Shown one piece after another: positions 36,563 to 45,065 of a stretch of 64,000 nt of DNA. Under the pieces are notes generated by a model. It did not search any database. It worked only from the letters and a program-made list of their open reading frames with translations, and had not been told where the DNA came from. The translations under genes and the position numbers were made by a program. The stretch spans positions 1 through 64,000 of the forward strand of contig JBEIHH010000003.1 in the NCBI GenBank assembly GCA_040381475.1, read 5' to 3'. This stretch comes from JAIBBG01 sp040381475 (GTDB lineage: Bacteria > Bacteroidota > Bacteroidia > Flavobacteriales_D > Sanyastnellaceae). How positions within the stretch are numbered: the stretch's first letter is position 1; every line of letters starts with the position of its first letter.

Positions 36563-36588
36563 GGAAGAATATTGAGAATAAAAAATGA

Positions 36589-37137
36589 TTAAGAAATTTT
36601 TTCGAGATCTTCTGCCGTGTGCACATCAATGTTTTCGGCAACAATGAAGCCGCAATGAGCACTGAGAAACTCATTGAACAATGCATGGTATTTCAGAATC
36701 CGGAATGCTGCATTCTGCACCCCATTGCGATCTGCACTCATCACTTCCCAGAGGTTATAACGCATCATGAGATGGAAACCATCATCCATTTGCTTGGCTG
36801 TGATTTGTGGTGAATTTGCCTGAGGCACAATAACTATATCGTCTTTGTCAAGCGGACCAACTATGTCATCCTGAGCTGCCTGTCTGATGGCAATAACCTT
36901 TGGTGTCTGGTCATCAGCAAGTGCTGCAGGGCGCCTCAAGGGAATTGCGCCATATTCTTCTGCTACCTGAAGAATTTCATCATCATCAGAACTTACGTAA
37001 ACAGCGTCAATGAATTCCGATTCCCTACAAGCTTCGATGGTATAGGCCATCAATGGTTTTCCTCGAAATGGAAAAATGTTTTTTTTCGGAAGTCTTTTTG
37101 ATCCGCCTCTTGCCGGTATGATGGCTATAATTCTCAT
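36589..37137 (-). CDS. Short NeuA-like cytidylyltransferase-family protein
   Basis: 182 residues of the acylneuraminate cytidylyltransferase family: the CTP-binding opening IIPARGGSKRLPKKN at 6-20, then PLMAYTIEA, and SSDDDEIL at 49-56. It is shorter than usual NeuA (about 225), with the middle and end compressed. It ends HTAEDLEKIS, a normal NeuA/KdsB-like end, so it is probably complete. The likely reaction activates a keto-sugar acid or related sugar with CTP. The start overlaps the stop of the preceding gene by 4 bases. Confidence 0.8.
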   Translation of the reverse strand: MRIIAIIPARGGSKRLPKKNIFPFRGKPLMAYTIEACRESEFIDAVYVSSDDDEILQVAEEYGAIPLRRPAALADDQTPKVIAIRQAAQDDIVGPLDKDDIVIVPQANSPQITAKQMDDGFHLMMRYNLWEVMSADRNGVQNAAFRILKYHALFNEFLSAHCGFIVAENIDVHTAEDLEKIS

Positions 37138-38222
37138 AGATGTTCCATGATGTCTTTCACAATAACTTCTGCTCCATTCGTCGCTATGGCATGATCCCTC
37201 ATCATGTCTTTGATGTGACCGTATTCATGTTTCAAAAAAGCCGGAAGAAATTTTCCGAGATCTTTTTCGAATGTTTCGATGGAAATAAACGATCCCAGGT
37301 GTTGCTTTTTCAGAAGCAGAATATTTTCATTCATCTCGGGATTCATTGCTTCTCCAATCAAAAGCATTGGCGTGCGTAAACCAACACATTCTGAGATGGT
37401 ATTGAATCCTGCCCGGCCTATGACCAGATCCATATCAGCAACATAGTCTACCATCAGATCACTGGATGGTATTGTAGCAACATTGGTCTGCTCTTCTGAG
37501 AATTTATCTGAAACGAAAAAGAGAAAATCATCGAGTTGTCTGACAGATTTGAGTGCCTTGCGAATGGATTGACTGAGCACTCCGGCGCCGCTATCCATAA
37601 TCAGAACTTTGAATTTATCGGGATGCTGGCTTGCTTTATGTTCAATTTTATGATGCAGGATGAGTGGCACCTCCATTGCCTTTCCCTTATAGTGATGAAT
37701 GATCTCTTCGGGAGTAAATGGAGGAAAGTACAATCGGGTGGCAGAGGATGCCATTTTCATGAAATGGTTGATCACATCCGTGTGAATAGGTGGCGGATAC
37801 AATTTTGAAAAAAACCAATCCCAAGTAAAATGAGCAACACCAAAAGACGGTTTCCGTTTCGATTTGGCAATTTCAAAAGCTTCATACACAAAATCGGAAA
37901 TCGTGAAGTCATAATGGAATTGCTCTTTTTCTGAATGAATGTAATCCTTTGAGGTATTGATGTAATCCTTGTAACGATCACGAATTTTTTTTAAGTCTGG
38001 AGAGCCGTTTTCCTGCTTGTCCCATTGGATGTTGTTGAATCTTTCAATGAGTTGGGCTCCTGGAATAAACCTGCCAGCGGCGGCTATCTGAGTTTTGGTC
38101 TGTACTGTTATTTCAGTTTGCGGGAGAACCAATTGCAATTCCTCTACGACGGCTCGTTGGCGCACGATATGACCGAAGCCTTCATCAGACAAATAGATTT
38201 TGCATCTCAATCCTTTTTTCAC
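37134..38222 (-). CDS. MurG/PseG-like GT-B protein of the keto-sugar module
   Basis: 362 residues. N-terminal CKIYLSDEGFGHIVRQRAVV has the H-x-x-R type loop of MurG/PseG-like and family-1 GT-B proteins. The C-terminal half has DLVIGRAGFNTISECVGLRTPMLLIGE, the acceptor-donor motif of the same group (usually IxRaGxxTxxExxxxGxPxllip). Members either transfer a sugar or, like PseG, remove UDP from a nucleotide sugar. Immediate coupling to the NeuA-like gene (ATGA overlap) makes the latter possible but unproven. Confidence 0.72.
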   Translation of the reverse strand: MKKGLRCKIYLSDEGFGHIVRQRAVVEELQLVLPQTEITVQTKTQIAAAGRFIPGAQLIERFNNIQWDKQENGSPDLKKIRDRYKDYINTSKDYIHSEKEQFHYDFTISDFVYEAFEIAKSKRKPSFGVAHFTWDWFFSKLYPPPIHTDVINHFMKMASSATRLYFPPFTPEEIIHHYKGKAMEVPLILHHKIEHKASQHPDKFKVLIMDSGAGVLSQSIRKALKSVRQLDDFLFFVSDKFSEEQTNVATIPSSDLMVDYVADMDLVIGRAGFNTISECVGLRTPMLLIGEAMNPEMNENILLLKKQHLGSFISIETFEKDLGKFLPAFLKHEYGHIKDMMRDHAIATNGAEVIVKDIMEHL

Positions 38223-38266
38223 CAGCCAGTTTCGTTAAGGAGGTCAAATTTATGCAGAAACAGTGA

Positions 38267-39343
38267 TCACTGATTTTTTAAATACGCGATGATACCACCC
38301 TGTAAATTCCGCAGATTATCGTAACCATGCTCTTGCTGTAAAAAAGCTATGGCATGAGCACTTCGAACACCTGATCGGCAATGAATAATTACCTCATGAT
38401 CCTTCGGTATTTCTGAATGACGTTGTGGAATTTCCTGAAGCGGAACCAAGATTCCTCCTAAGTTTTTTTCTTCGAACTCATATGGTTCTCTTACGTCAAT
38501 CAGCGTGTGTTTTTTTCCTGATTCACGCAGAGCTTTAAATTCTGCCGCACTGATTTCTTGAATCATATTCTTTAACTCGTTTTGGGTTGATTTATTCTTG
38601 ATATTTATCTGTTCATTGCGCATTGCCGCAACAGTTGGCAATTCAATTTGGTGAAAGCGCATATTCAGACAATCAAATATGAGCATTTTACCATCAAGGC
38701 AATCACCTATTCCTGTGATCCACTTGATCGCTTCGGTGGCCATGATGGTGCCTGTCAGGCCTGCAAGTGAGCCGAGTACTCCGCCCTCTGCACAATTGGG
38801 TATGGTACCTGATTCAGGCGGCTCAGGGTAAACAGCACGGTAGGTTTTTCCGCTATTGCCGTGAAACAGAGCGACCCTTCCTTCAAAACGAAAAACGGAT
38901 CCATGAATTAGGGGTTTTTTCAAATCCCCACATGCTTCGTCCAGCAGATAACGTGTGGGAAAGTTGTCAGAGCAGTCAATGACAAGATCGTATTCATTCA
39001 ATAACTGCTCCGCGTTTTGTGAGTTCAACTTCAATTGGTGAAGTCTATATTGAATGCTGCTGTTAATCTGTTTTAATGCTTTGTACGCGATATCAAGTTT
39101 TGACAACCCTATGTCATTTTCGCGGAACAGAATCTGTCTGTGAAGATTGGTTGTTTGAATTGAATCAGAATCTGCAATTCCTAACAATCCGACACCTGAA
39201 GCAGCGAGATATTGCAATACAGGATGTCCGAGACCTCCGCATCCTACAACGAGCACGCGGGCTTGTGCAAGAAGTGCCTGAGATTTTTCTGTAAAGCCCG
39301 GCAAGCTTAAATGTCTGGAGTATCGTGCCTGTTCATCTTCCAT
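38267..39343 (-). CDS. ThiF/MoeB-type adenylyltransferase fused to a rhodanese domain
   Basis: 358 residues. The N-terminal E1-like domain has the ATP-binding VLVVGCGGLGHPVLQYL (31-47), the Arg stretch NLHRQILFREND and the ASP-type segment DCSDNFPTRY. A C-terminal rhodanese domain carries the active Cys in HCRSGVRSAHA. It activates the C-terminal glycine of a ubiquitin-like sulfur carrier (MoaD/ThiS type) and passes sulfur. The four cysteines that hold zinc in E. coli MoeB are absent: the position of the YRC motif reads TYRAVYP and no late CxxC is present. Divergent from the flavoprotein gene. Confidence 0.88.
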   Translation of the reverse strand: MEDEQARYSRHLSLPGFTEKSQALLAQARVLVVGCGGLGHPVLQYLAASGVGLLGIADSDSIQTTNLHRQILFRENDIGLSKLDIAYKALKQINSSIQYRLHQLKLNSQNAEQLLNEYDLVIDCSDNFPTRYLLDEACGDLKKPLIHGSVFRFEGRVALFHGNSGKTYRAVYPEPPESGTIPNCAEGGVLGSLAGLTGTIMATEAIKWITGIGDCLDGKMLIFDCLNMRFHQIELPTVAAMRNEQINIKNKSTQNELKNMIQEISAAEFKALRESGKKHTLIDVREPYEFEEKNLGGILVPLQEIPQRHSEIPKDHEVIIHCRSGVRSAHAIAFLQQEHGYDNLRNLQGGIIAYLKNQ

Positions 39344-39390
39344 GTATGCAAATGTATTTGCCTATACTTGTGGTTAATAAAAAACAGGGC

Positions 39391-40056
39391 ATGGATTATC
39401 CATTTATTGATTATCAGAGCGTAAGATTTTCTGTAGAAGACATGAAGCAAAGGTCTGAATCTTTTTATGCGGAAATGAACCGGCGCCGTTCCATCAGAGA
39501 ATTCTCAGAAGAACCAATTCCGGATGGGGTGATAGAAAATATTATCAGAACCGCATCTACCGCGCCAAGCGGAGCCAACAAGCAGCCATGGACATTTTGC
39601 GTTGTTACCAATGCCGGCCTGAAGAAGAAAATTCGTTTAGCAGCGGAAGAGGAAGAAAAACTGAATTATAGCCAGCGTATGAGTGAAGAGTGGTTGCGTG
39701 ATCTTGCGCCATTGGGAACCGATGAGGATAAAGCTTTTCTTGAAACCGCGCCGGTGCTTATTGTGGTTTTTAAAAGACCCTTTGAATTTGACGCGGACAG
39801 TCGGAAACATCAGAATTATTATGTCAGCGAAAGTGTTGGTATTGCCTGCGGAATGCTTATAGCAGCCATTCATCATGCCGGACTAGCTTGTCTCACCCAT
39901 ACACCGAGCCCAATGAACTTTCTCGAGCGCATTCTTGACAGGCCTTCTAACGAAAGAGCGTATCTTCTCATTCCTGTCGGCTACCCTGCAAATGGCGCAA
40001 AAGTTCCCGACATACAGCGTAAGTTGTTGGAAATGTGCATGAAAGCATACACTTGA
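39391..40056 (+). CDS. Iodotyrosine deiodinase-like nitroreductase-family flavoprotein
   Basis: 221 residues from the Met at 39391 (the frame stays open 22 codons further up). Nitroreductase fold with the FMN-binding RRRSIREFS at 31-39 and TAPSGANKQPWTF at 57-69. The active-site lid reads EEEEKLNYSQRM; Glu89, Tyr93 and Lys114 have the spacing of human iodotyrosine deiodinase E157, Y161 and K182, which bind the substrate's zwitterion. The later LTHTPSP matches the TTTP flavin segment. This points to reductive dehalogenation of halotyrosines, as shown for a homologue from Haliscomenobacter hydrossis. A plain nitroreductase is less likely. Confidence 0.88.
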   Translation: MDYPFIDYQSVRFSVEDMKQRSESFYAEMNRRRSIREFSEEPIPDGVIENIIRTASTAPSGANKQPWTFCVVTNAGLKKKIRLAAEEEEKLNYSQRMSEEWLRDLAPLGTDEDKAFLETAPVLIVVFKRPFEFDADSRKHQNYYVSESVGIACGMLIAAIHHAGLACLTHTPSPMNFLERILDRPSNERAYLLIPVGYPANGAKVPDIQRKLLEMCMKAYT

Positions 40057-40085
40057 ATGATGCTGTTGGCGGGTAAAAAAAAAAA

Positions 40086-40115
40086 TTTGCAGGCCAATAA
40101 AAAATTATACTTTTG
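40086..40115 (+). promoter_or_regulatory. Promoter of acpP-fabF-rnc
   Basis: TTTG at 40086-40089 and TACTTTTG at 40108-40115, separated by 18 bases, match the Bacteroidota consensus TTTG-N19-TAnnTTTG. The acpP start lies 33 bases past the -7 element. Confidence 0.65.
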
Positions 40116-40147
40116 GCACCGTTTTAATTCACATAATAATTAATAAA

Positions 40148-40384
40148 ATGTCAGAAGTAGCAAAGAAAGTAACCGCCATCATTGTTGACAAACTCGGCGT
40201 AGAGGAAGCTGAAGTAACTCGTGAAGCAAGTTTCACCAATGACCTTGGCGCAGACTCTTTGGATACGGTAGAACTCATCATGGAATTCGAGAAAGAGTTT
40301 AATATCGCTATTCCGGATGATCAGGCCGAAAAGATTGCAACTGTTGGTCAGGCAATTGATTATATCGAGGGCAACTCGAAGTAA
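40148..40384 (+). CDS. acpP: Acyl carrier protein
   Basis: 78 residues. Phosphopantetheine attachment Ser37 lies in GADSLDTVEL. The acidic four-helix pattern, length and position directly before fabF mark it as the fatty-acid-synthesis ACP. Its gene is the first of an acpP-fabF-rnc unit, 19 bases before fabF, and has a good promoter upstream. Confidence 0.98.
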   Translation: MSEVAKKVTAIIVDKLGVEEAEVTREASFTNDLGADSLDTVELIMEFEKEFNIAIPDDQAEKIATVGQAIDYIEGNSK

Positions 40385-40403
40385 TTTTCCTTAAATTTGT
40401 TAT

Positions 40404-41651
40404 ATGCAGCTCAAGAGAGTAGTCATTACGGGTCTTGGAGCGCTAACACCGCTGGGCAATAATCTTCAGGATTATTGGAATGGCCTTATTGCGGGAGTCA
40501 GTGGCGCAAATCTTATTACCCGTTTTGATGCCTCTAAGTTCAAAACCAAGTTCGCCTGCGAGCTCAAAGGCTTCAATGTAGAAGATCACATTGATAGGCG
40601 TGAGGCCCGCAGGATGGATCCCTATACCCACTACGCGCTTGTTGTGGCCAAAGAAGCCATTGTGGATTCCGGAATGGATTTGGAAAAGATCAACAAAGAT
40701 CGCGTCGGTGTTATCTGGGGTTCAGGTATTGGAGGGCTGCTGACTTTTCAGGAAGAATGTGTAGCTTATGGACGCGGTGATGGAACGCCGAGATTCAATC
40801 CCTTCTTCATTCCCAAAATGATTGCTGATATTGCTTCAGGTCATATTTCAATCAATTACGGGTTCCGTGGACCGAACTACACCACAACTTCAGCCTGTGC
40901 ATCTTCAAACAATGCCATGATCGATGCCTTCAATTATATCAGACTGGGTAAGTCTGATATCATCGTATCGGGTGGTTCTGAAGCGGCAGTTACGGAAGCC
41001 GGAGTTGGTGGATTCAACGCATGCAAAGCACTTTCCGAAAATAACGAAGAATTCTCCTCTGCCTCCAGACCTTTTGATCAGACGCGTGATGGATTTGTAC
41101 TTGGCGAAGGCGCAGGTTGCCTTATTCTTGAAGAGTACGAGCATGCCAAAGCACGCGGAGCAAAAATTTATTGCGAAGTATTGGGTGGCGGTCTAAGTGC
41201 GGATGCCTATCATATCACCGCACCTCATCCGGATGGAATTGGAGCAAAATTGGTTATGGGACATGCTTTGGATGATGCAGGCCTGAAACCCGAAGACATT
41301 GATTATATCAACGTTCATGGCACTTCGACACCGCTTGGTGACGTCCAGGAGTCGAGAGCTATCCAAAGTGTTTTTGGTGAACATGCCTACAAGTTGAATA
41401 TTTCAAGTACAAAATCCATGACAGGACACTTGCTTGGAGCAGCCGGAGCCATAGAAGCGATCGCTACGATTATGGCGATCAAACATGATATTGTGCCGCC
41501 TACCATTAATTTTAAAACCGCCGATCCCGAGCTTGATCCGAAACTGAACTTTACTTTCAATCAAGCTCAAAAAAGAATTGTGAATGCCGCAATGAGCAAT
41601 ACTTTCGGTTTCGGAGGACACAATACTTCAGCCATATTCAGGAAGTTGTGA
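40404..41651 (+). CDS. fabF: 3-oxoacyl-ACP synthase II
   Basis: 415 residues. This condensing enzyme extends acyl-ACP with malonyl-ACP in fatty acid elongation. The thiolase fold shows the active Cys165 in TSACASSNNAM and the two catalytic His in NVHGTSTPLGD and TGHLLGAAGAIEA. C-terminal NTFGFGGHN is conserved. Translation is coupled to rnc (TGATG). Confidence 0.98.
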   Translation: MQLKRVVITGLGALTPLGNNLQDYWNGLIAGVSGANLITRFDASKFKTKFACELKGFNVEDHIDRREARRMDPYTHYALVVAKEAIVDSGMDLEKINKDRVGVIWGSGIGGLLTFQEECVAYGRGDGTPRFNPFFIPKMIADIASGHISINYGFRGPNYTTTSACASSNNAMIDAFNYIRLGKSDIIVSGGSEAAVTEAGVGGFNACKALSENNEEFSSASRPFDQTRDGFVLGEGAGCLILEEYEHAKARGAKIYCEVLGGGLSADAYHITAPHPDGIGAKLVMGHALDDAGLKPEDIDYINVHGTSTPLGDVQESRAIQSVFGEHAYKLNISSTKSMTGHLLGAAGAIEAIATIMAIKHDIVPPTINFKTADPELDPKLNFTFNQAQKRIVNAAMSNTFGFGGHNTSAIFRKL

Positions 41652-42379
41652 TGGTTTGGAAGTTTCCCTTTTTTAAAAAGAAAAAAAACAATCCCGAGAT
41701 ACAGGCCTTCATTAAGAAGGCCTTTGGTTTTCGTCCCGGTGATACCAGCGTGTATGAACAGGCTCTGCGTCATAGCAGCGCGGCCACCAAAATTAGACCA
41801 GGTGTAAAAAACAGCAACGAGCGCCTTGAATTTCTTGGTGATGCTATACTTGATTCTGTTGTAGCCCACTATCTCTACAATAAGTATCCTCTCATCCCTG
41901 AGGGTGAATTGACCAAAATGAAAAGCAAGGTGGTGCGCCGTGAAAATCTAAACATGGTGGGCTATACGCTGCGTCTTCACGAATTACTCCATCTCAATCT
42001 TGGAAAACAGGAAATGCATGACTCCATTGTCGGCAATGCGCTGGAGGCCATCATTGGAGCGGTTTATCTTGATAAGGGATATAATATCACCCGGGATATA
42101 GTACTGAATCTTCTGAAGCAGCATGGACTTGATACTAAGGTGCATGACGACATAGACTACAAAAGCAAACTGCACGAATGGAGCCAAAAAAACAAGCGAG
42201 CGCTACACTTTAAGGTTCTTGATCATCGCAACGAAGGTGGTTCCAGTTATTATCGGGTATTGCTGCAGATTGATTCAGATGATTACGGTGTTGGAGAAGC
42301 AAACTCTAAAAAGGCCGCGGAACAAAAGGCCGCCAGAATCGCCTGCGAAAGAATTTTTGGCCGCAGACAAAATGCCTGA
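41651..42379 (+). CDS. rnc: Ribonuclease III
   Basis: 242 residues from the ATG at 41651 (a GTG one codon upstream is also possible). The endonuclease signature NERLEFLGDAILD is at about 56-68 and a second acidic site HDSIVGNALEAIIGAVYLD follows. The C-terminal double-stranded RNA-binding domain covers about 165-235 and ends with KKAAEQKAARIACERI. It processes rRNA and other double-stranded RNA. It shares the acpP-fabF operon, the usual Bacteroidota order. Confidence 0.97.
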   Translation: MVWKFPFFKKKKNNPEIQAFIKKAFGFRPGDTSVYEQALRHSSAATKIRPGVKNSNERLEFLGDAILDSVVAHYLYNKYPLIPEGELTKMKSKVVRRENLNMVGYTLRLHELLHLNLGKQEMHDSIVGNALEAIIGAVYLDKGYNITRDIVLNLLKQHGLDTKVHDDIDYKSKLHEWSQKNKRALHFKVLDHRNEGGSSYYRVLLQIDSDDYGVGEANSKKAAEQKAARIACERIFGRRQNA

Positions 42380-42432
42380 TATCATTCTGAATTGTGCTTG
42401 TTCAGCTATCTTAGCTTAACTTTCTGACCGAC

Positions 42433-43005
42433 ATGAAACGTGCAGGGCGCATTATATTATTCTTTCTTTTTTTACAATGGATGGGATTCACAGGTTGCTG
42501 TGAGGATTATGAATGTACTTATGGTGAGCTTGAGTCCATTGAGTTCAGTGCTTTTAATAATGCCGGACCTCAACCAGTTGAAATTACGGTCGATACAATG
42601 CCGGCGCTGGCTTTCATGCTTCAATTGACATTCCGCGGAACGAAAACTGAATGCCTTGAAAATGCTTTAAATCATGGCAATCCATTTATTTCTTCCGCTT
42701 ATGCCTATAAGTGCATTGGCCCGGAGTTTCAATCTCCCGATACGATCGTTTCATTAACGATCACCAGCAATCAGACTTTCAATGAAAATTATCCCGCAGG
42801 CGAAGATCTTACACCACTTTTTGTAACCAAAGTGGATGATGGTTTCTTATACGGCCCGGTTGGATGGACGCCCGATCTTGAAAGAAATTACTATCTCTTC
42901 AGTAAACCCTCCGAAACCTCTACACACCGGTTTTTTGCTGAATTAGTTTTGAGTGATGGAAGATTGATAAAGGATAGCACCAACTTCATCACACTTGTGC
43001 CCTAG
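42433..43005 (+). CDS. Lipoprotein of unknown function
   Basis: 190 residues. A signal peptide with a lipobox-like GFTGCC (Cys22 or 23) is followed by a Cys-containing beta-rich domain: CEDYECTYGEL, then Cys at ECLEN and KCIGPEF. It resembles small Bacteroidota lipoproteins with a DUF5034-like layout, but I do not assign a family. The next gene starts inside its 3' end (TTG at 42995), so the pair is co-expressed. No function is apparent. Confidence 0.7.
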   Translation: MKRAGRIILFFLFLQWMGFTGCCEDYECTYGELESIEFSAFNNAGPQPVEITVDTMPALAFMLQLTFRGTKTECLENALNHGNPFISSAYAYKCIGPEFQSPDTIVSLTITSNQTFNENYPAGEDLTPLFVTKVDDGFLYGPVGWTPDLERNYYLFSKPSETSTHRFFAELVLSDGRLIKDSTNFITLVP

Positions 43006-43792
43006 ACCATACATATTACTTATAATTTGTGCCTGCACCTTTGGTGCTTTTTTGCTTCCAGCTGATTTTAGATCTCAGACAGGTATACCCAATTCAAATA
43101 AAGGCGATCTCGACGGTGCTGCTATGACAGGGTTCTGCTTTCCCTGGGATAGTCATCGAAACGGTAACTCTAATCCTAATAACCCAACACAATTTGCCAC
43201 CAGAGGAATTTCATCACGCATTGAGGCCAATGCCGGTTTCGGTAATGGCTGGAAGTTTGGTCTTGGTGTAGAATTGATCCGGTGCAATCTGGATGGTGAA
43301 GCTTTGTCTGCATTTTTAGAGAAGGGTATTGCTTTGCCAAACTTTTTTCTGACAAAAGAGTTAGATGAAGATCCTTACTATACTTCTACTGTTTGGTTTG
43401 TTCAGATGGAAAATGAGATCAACTACGGTCGGTTCCGTATTGCACCCCACGCGAAGATCGGAATTTCAGCCTATGGCAGCTATTTCAGCAATACTTATCG
43501 CCTGAAGGAACAGGGTACCAACTATGAGCGAGAAGTTGAAGTAAGACCAAATTCTCAGTCATTGCCGGGATTCGTTTATGGAACTGGTGTGAAGGCTGGC
43601 TTTTCTCCAGGTGGTAATGAAGGAAATTTTCTTCTTTTCTGTAGTCTGGATGTGTTGAGGTACCGCACCATTACCGGGCTAGAATACAGAACGAGCGACA
43701 TATTGGATAATACCACTTACACCCAAAATTGGTATGGATCAACCATTGCTTATTACAGCTTTATGATCGGCGGGGCCTTCTATTTAAGATAA
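42995..43792 (+). CDS. Secreted beta-barrel-like protein of unknown function
   Basis: 265 residues. The start appears to be TTG at 42995: a hydrophobic signal peptide (IYLLIICAC-like, about 6-20) follows, and the first in-frame ATG lies after it. The mature part is aromatic and Gly-rich with repeating short strands (GNGWKFGLGVEL, YGRFRIAPHAKIGIS, FLLFCSLDVLRY), ending FMIGGAFYLR, the pattern of an outer-membrane barrel with a C-terminal aromatic-basic end. It overlaps the lipoprotein gene by 11 bases and is probably its partner. Confidence 0.68.
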   Translation: MCPRPYILLIICACTFGAFLLPADFRSQTGIPNSNKGDLDGAAMTGFCFPWDSHRNGNSNPNNPTQFATRGISSRIEANAGFGNGWKFGLGVELIRCNLDGEALSAFLEKGIALPNFFLTKELDEDPYYTSTVWFVQMENEINYGRFRIAPHAKIGISAYGSYFSNTYRLKEQGTNYEREVEVRPNSQSLPGFVYGTGVKAGFSPGGNEGNFLLFCSLDVLRYRTITGLEYRTSDILDNTTYTQNWYGSTIAYYSFMIGGAFYLR

Positions 43793-43850
43793 GTATAAAG
43801 CTTACTGTTCTCTGTTTCCTTTTGTACTTTCGCTGAACATACGAAGAGAC

Positions 43851-45065
43851 ATGTATCACAATTTCAAAGAACATTTATCGAAAGAACTCGACTCCATCAA
43901 AGAGGCCGGTTTGTATAAAAGAGAAAGAATAATTACAACTCCTCAGGGCGCAGTGATCAATACTACCGATGGTAAGGAAGTGCTGAATTTTTGCGCCAAC
44001 AATTATCTTGGTCTTTCTTCTCATCCTATTGTCCTGAAGGCAGCCAAGGATGCCATTGATACACATGGCTTTGGAATGAGCAGTGTCCGTTTCATTTGTG
44101 GAACTCAAGACATTCACAAAATATTGGAAGAAAAAATTTCTGAGTTTCTGCATACTGAAGATACAATTCTTTATGCTGCAGCTTTTGATGCCAATGGAGG
44201 CGTGTTTGAGCCTCTGTTGGGTGAACAGGATGCTATTATAAGTGACGAATTAAATCATGCTTCGATCATTGATGGTGTTCGTTTGTGCAAAGCCATGCGT
44301 TATCGCTATAAGAACAACAACATGGCTGATCTGGAGGAACAACTCAAAGCGGCTGCTGCTGCCGGTGCCAGATTTAAACTGATCGTTACCGATGGTGTTT
44401 TCTCTATGGACGGTTATGTTGCTCAACTTGATAAAATTTGCGACCTCGCAGATAAATATGATGCTATGGTAATGGTCGATGAATGTCATGCCACGGGGTT
44501 TATAGGGAAAACAGGCCGCGGCACGATTGAATTGAAGAATGTGCTTGGAAGAGTTGACATAATTACCGGTACACTGGGTAAGGCTCTTGGGGGCGCCATG
44601 GGTGGATTTACTTCAGGCAGAAAAGAAATCGTCGAATTGCTAAGACAGCGTTCCAGACCTTATTTGTTTTCGAATTCGCTAGCCCCAAGCATCGTGGGTG
44701 CCAGTATTGCAGTGTTCGATTTACTCAGTAAGACAACTGAACTGCGCGATAAACTGGAAGCCAATATTAAGCAGTTCAAAACCGGTATCAAGGCTGCCGG
44801 ATTTGATATCAGGGATGGTGACTCAGCCATCGTGCCCGTGATGCTCTATGATGCGAAATTGGCTCAGCAGTTTGCAGATAAACTCCTCGAAGAAGGAATT
44901 TATGTTATTGGCTTCTTCTTTCCGGTTGTTCCCCGCGAGCAGGCGCGCATTCGCGTTCAGTTATCGGCTGCTCATGATCCCGTACACATTGAGAAAGCCA
45001 TCGCTGCATTCACCAAGGTTGGTCATGAACTTGGCGTCCTGAAAGTGGCCGAGACAAAGTCATGA
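43851..45065 (+). CDS. kbl: Glycine C-acetyltransferase (2-amino-3-ketobutyrate CoA ligase)
   Basis: 404 residues, alpha-oxoamine synthase family. The N-terminus (LDSIKEAGLYKRERIITTPQG) favours Kbl over the biotin enzyme BioF. The PLP region reads TLGKALGGAMGG with the Schiff-base Lys, and VDECHATGFIGKTGRG carries the family His. It converts 2-amino-3-ketobutyrate and CoA to glycine and acetyl-CoA in threonine breakdown. No threonine dehydrogenase gene is in the window. The stop overlaps the FAD oxidoreductase start by 4 bases. Confidence 0.93.
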   Translation: MYHNFKEHLSKELDSIKEAGLYKRERIITTPQGAVINTTDGKEVLNFCANNYLGLSSHPIVLKAAKDAIDTHGFGMSSVRFICGTQDIHKILEEKISEFLHTEDTILYAAAFDANGGVFEPLLGEQDAIISDELNHASIIDGVRLCKAMRYRYKNNNMADLEEQLKAAAAAGARFKLIVTDGVFSMDGYVAQLDKICDLADKYDAMVMVDECHATGFIGKTGRGTIELKNVLGRVDIITGTLGKALGGAMGGFTSGRKEIVELLRQRSRPYLFSNSLAPSIVGASIAVFDLLSKTTELRDKLEANIKQFKTGIKAAGFDIRDGDSAIVPVMLYDAKLAQQFADKLLEEGIYVIGFFFPVVPREQARIRVQLSAAHDPVHIEKAIAAFTKVGHELGVLKVAETKS

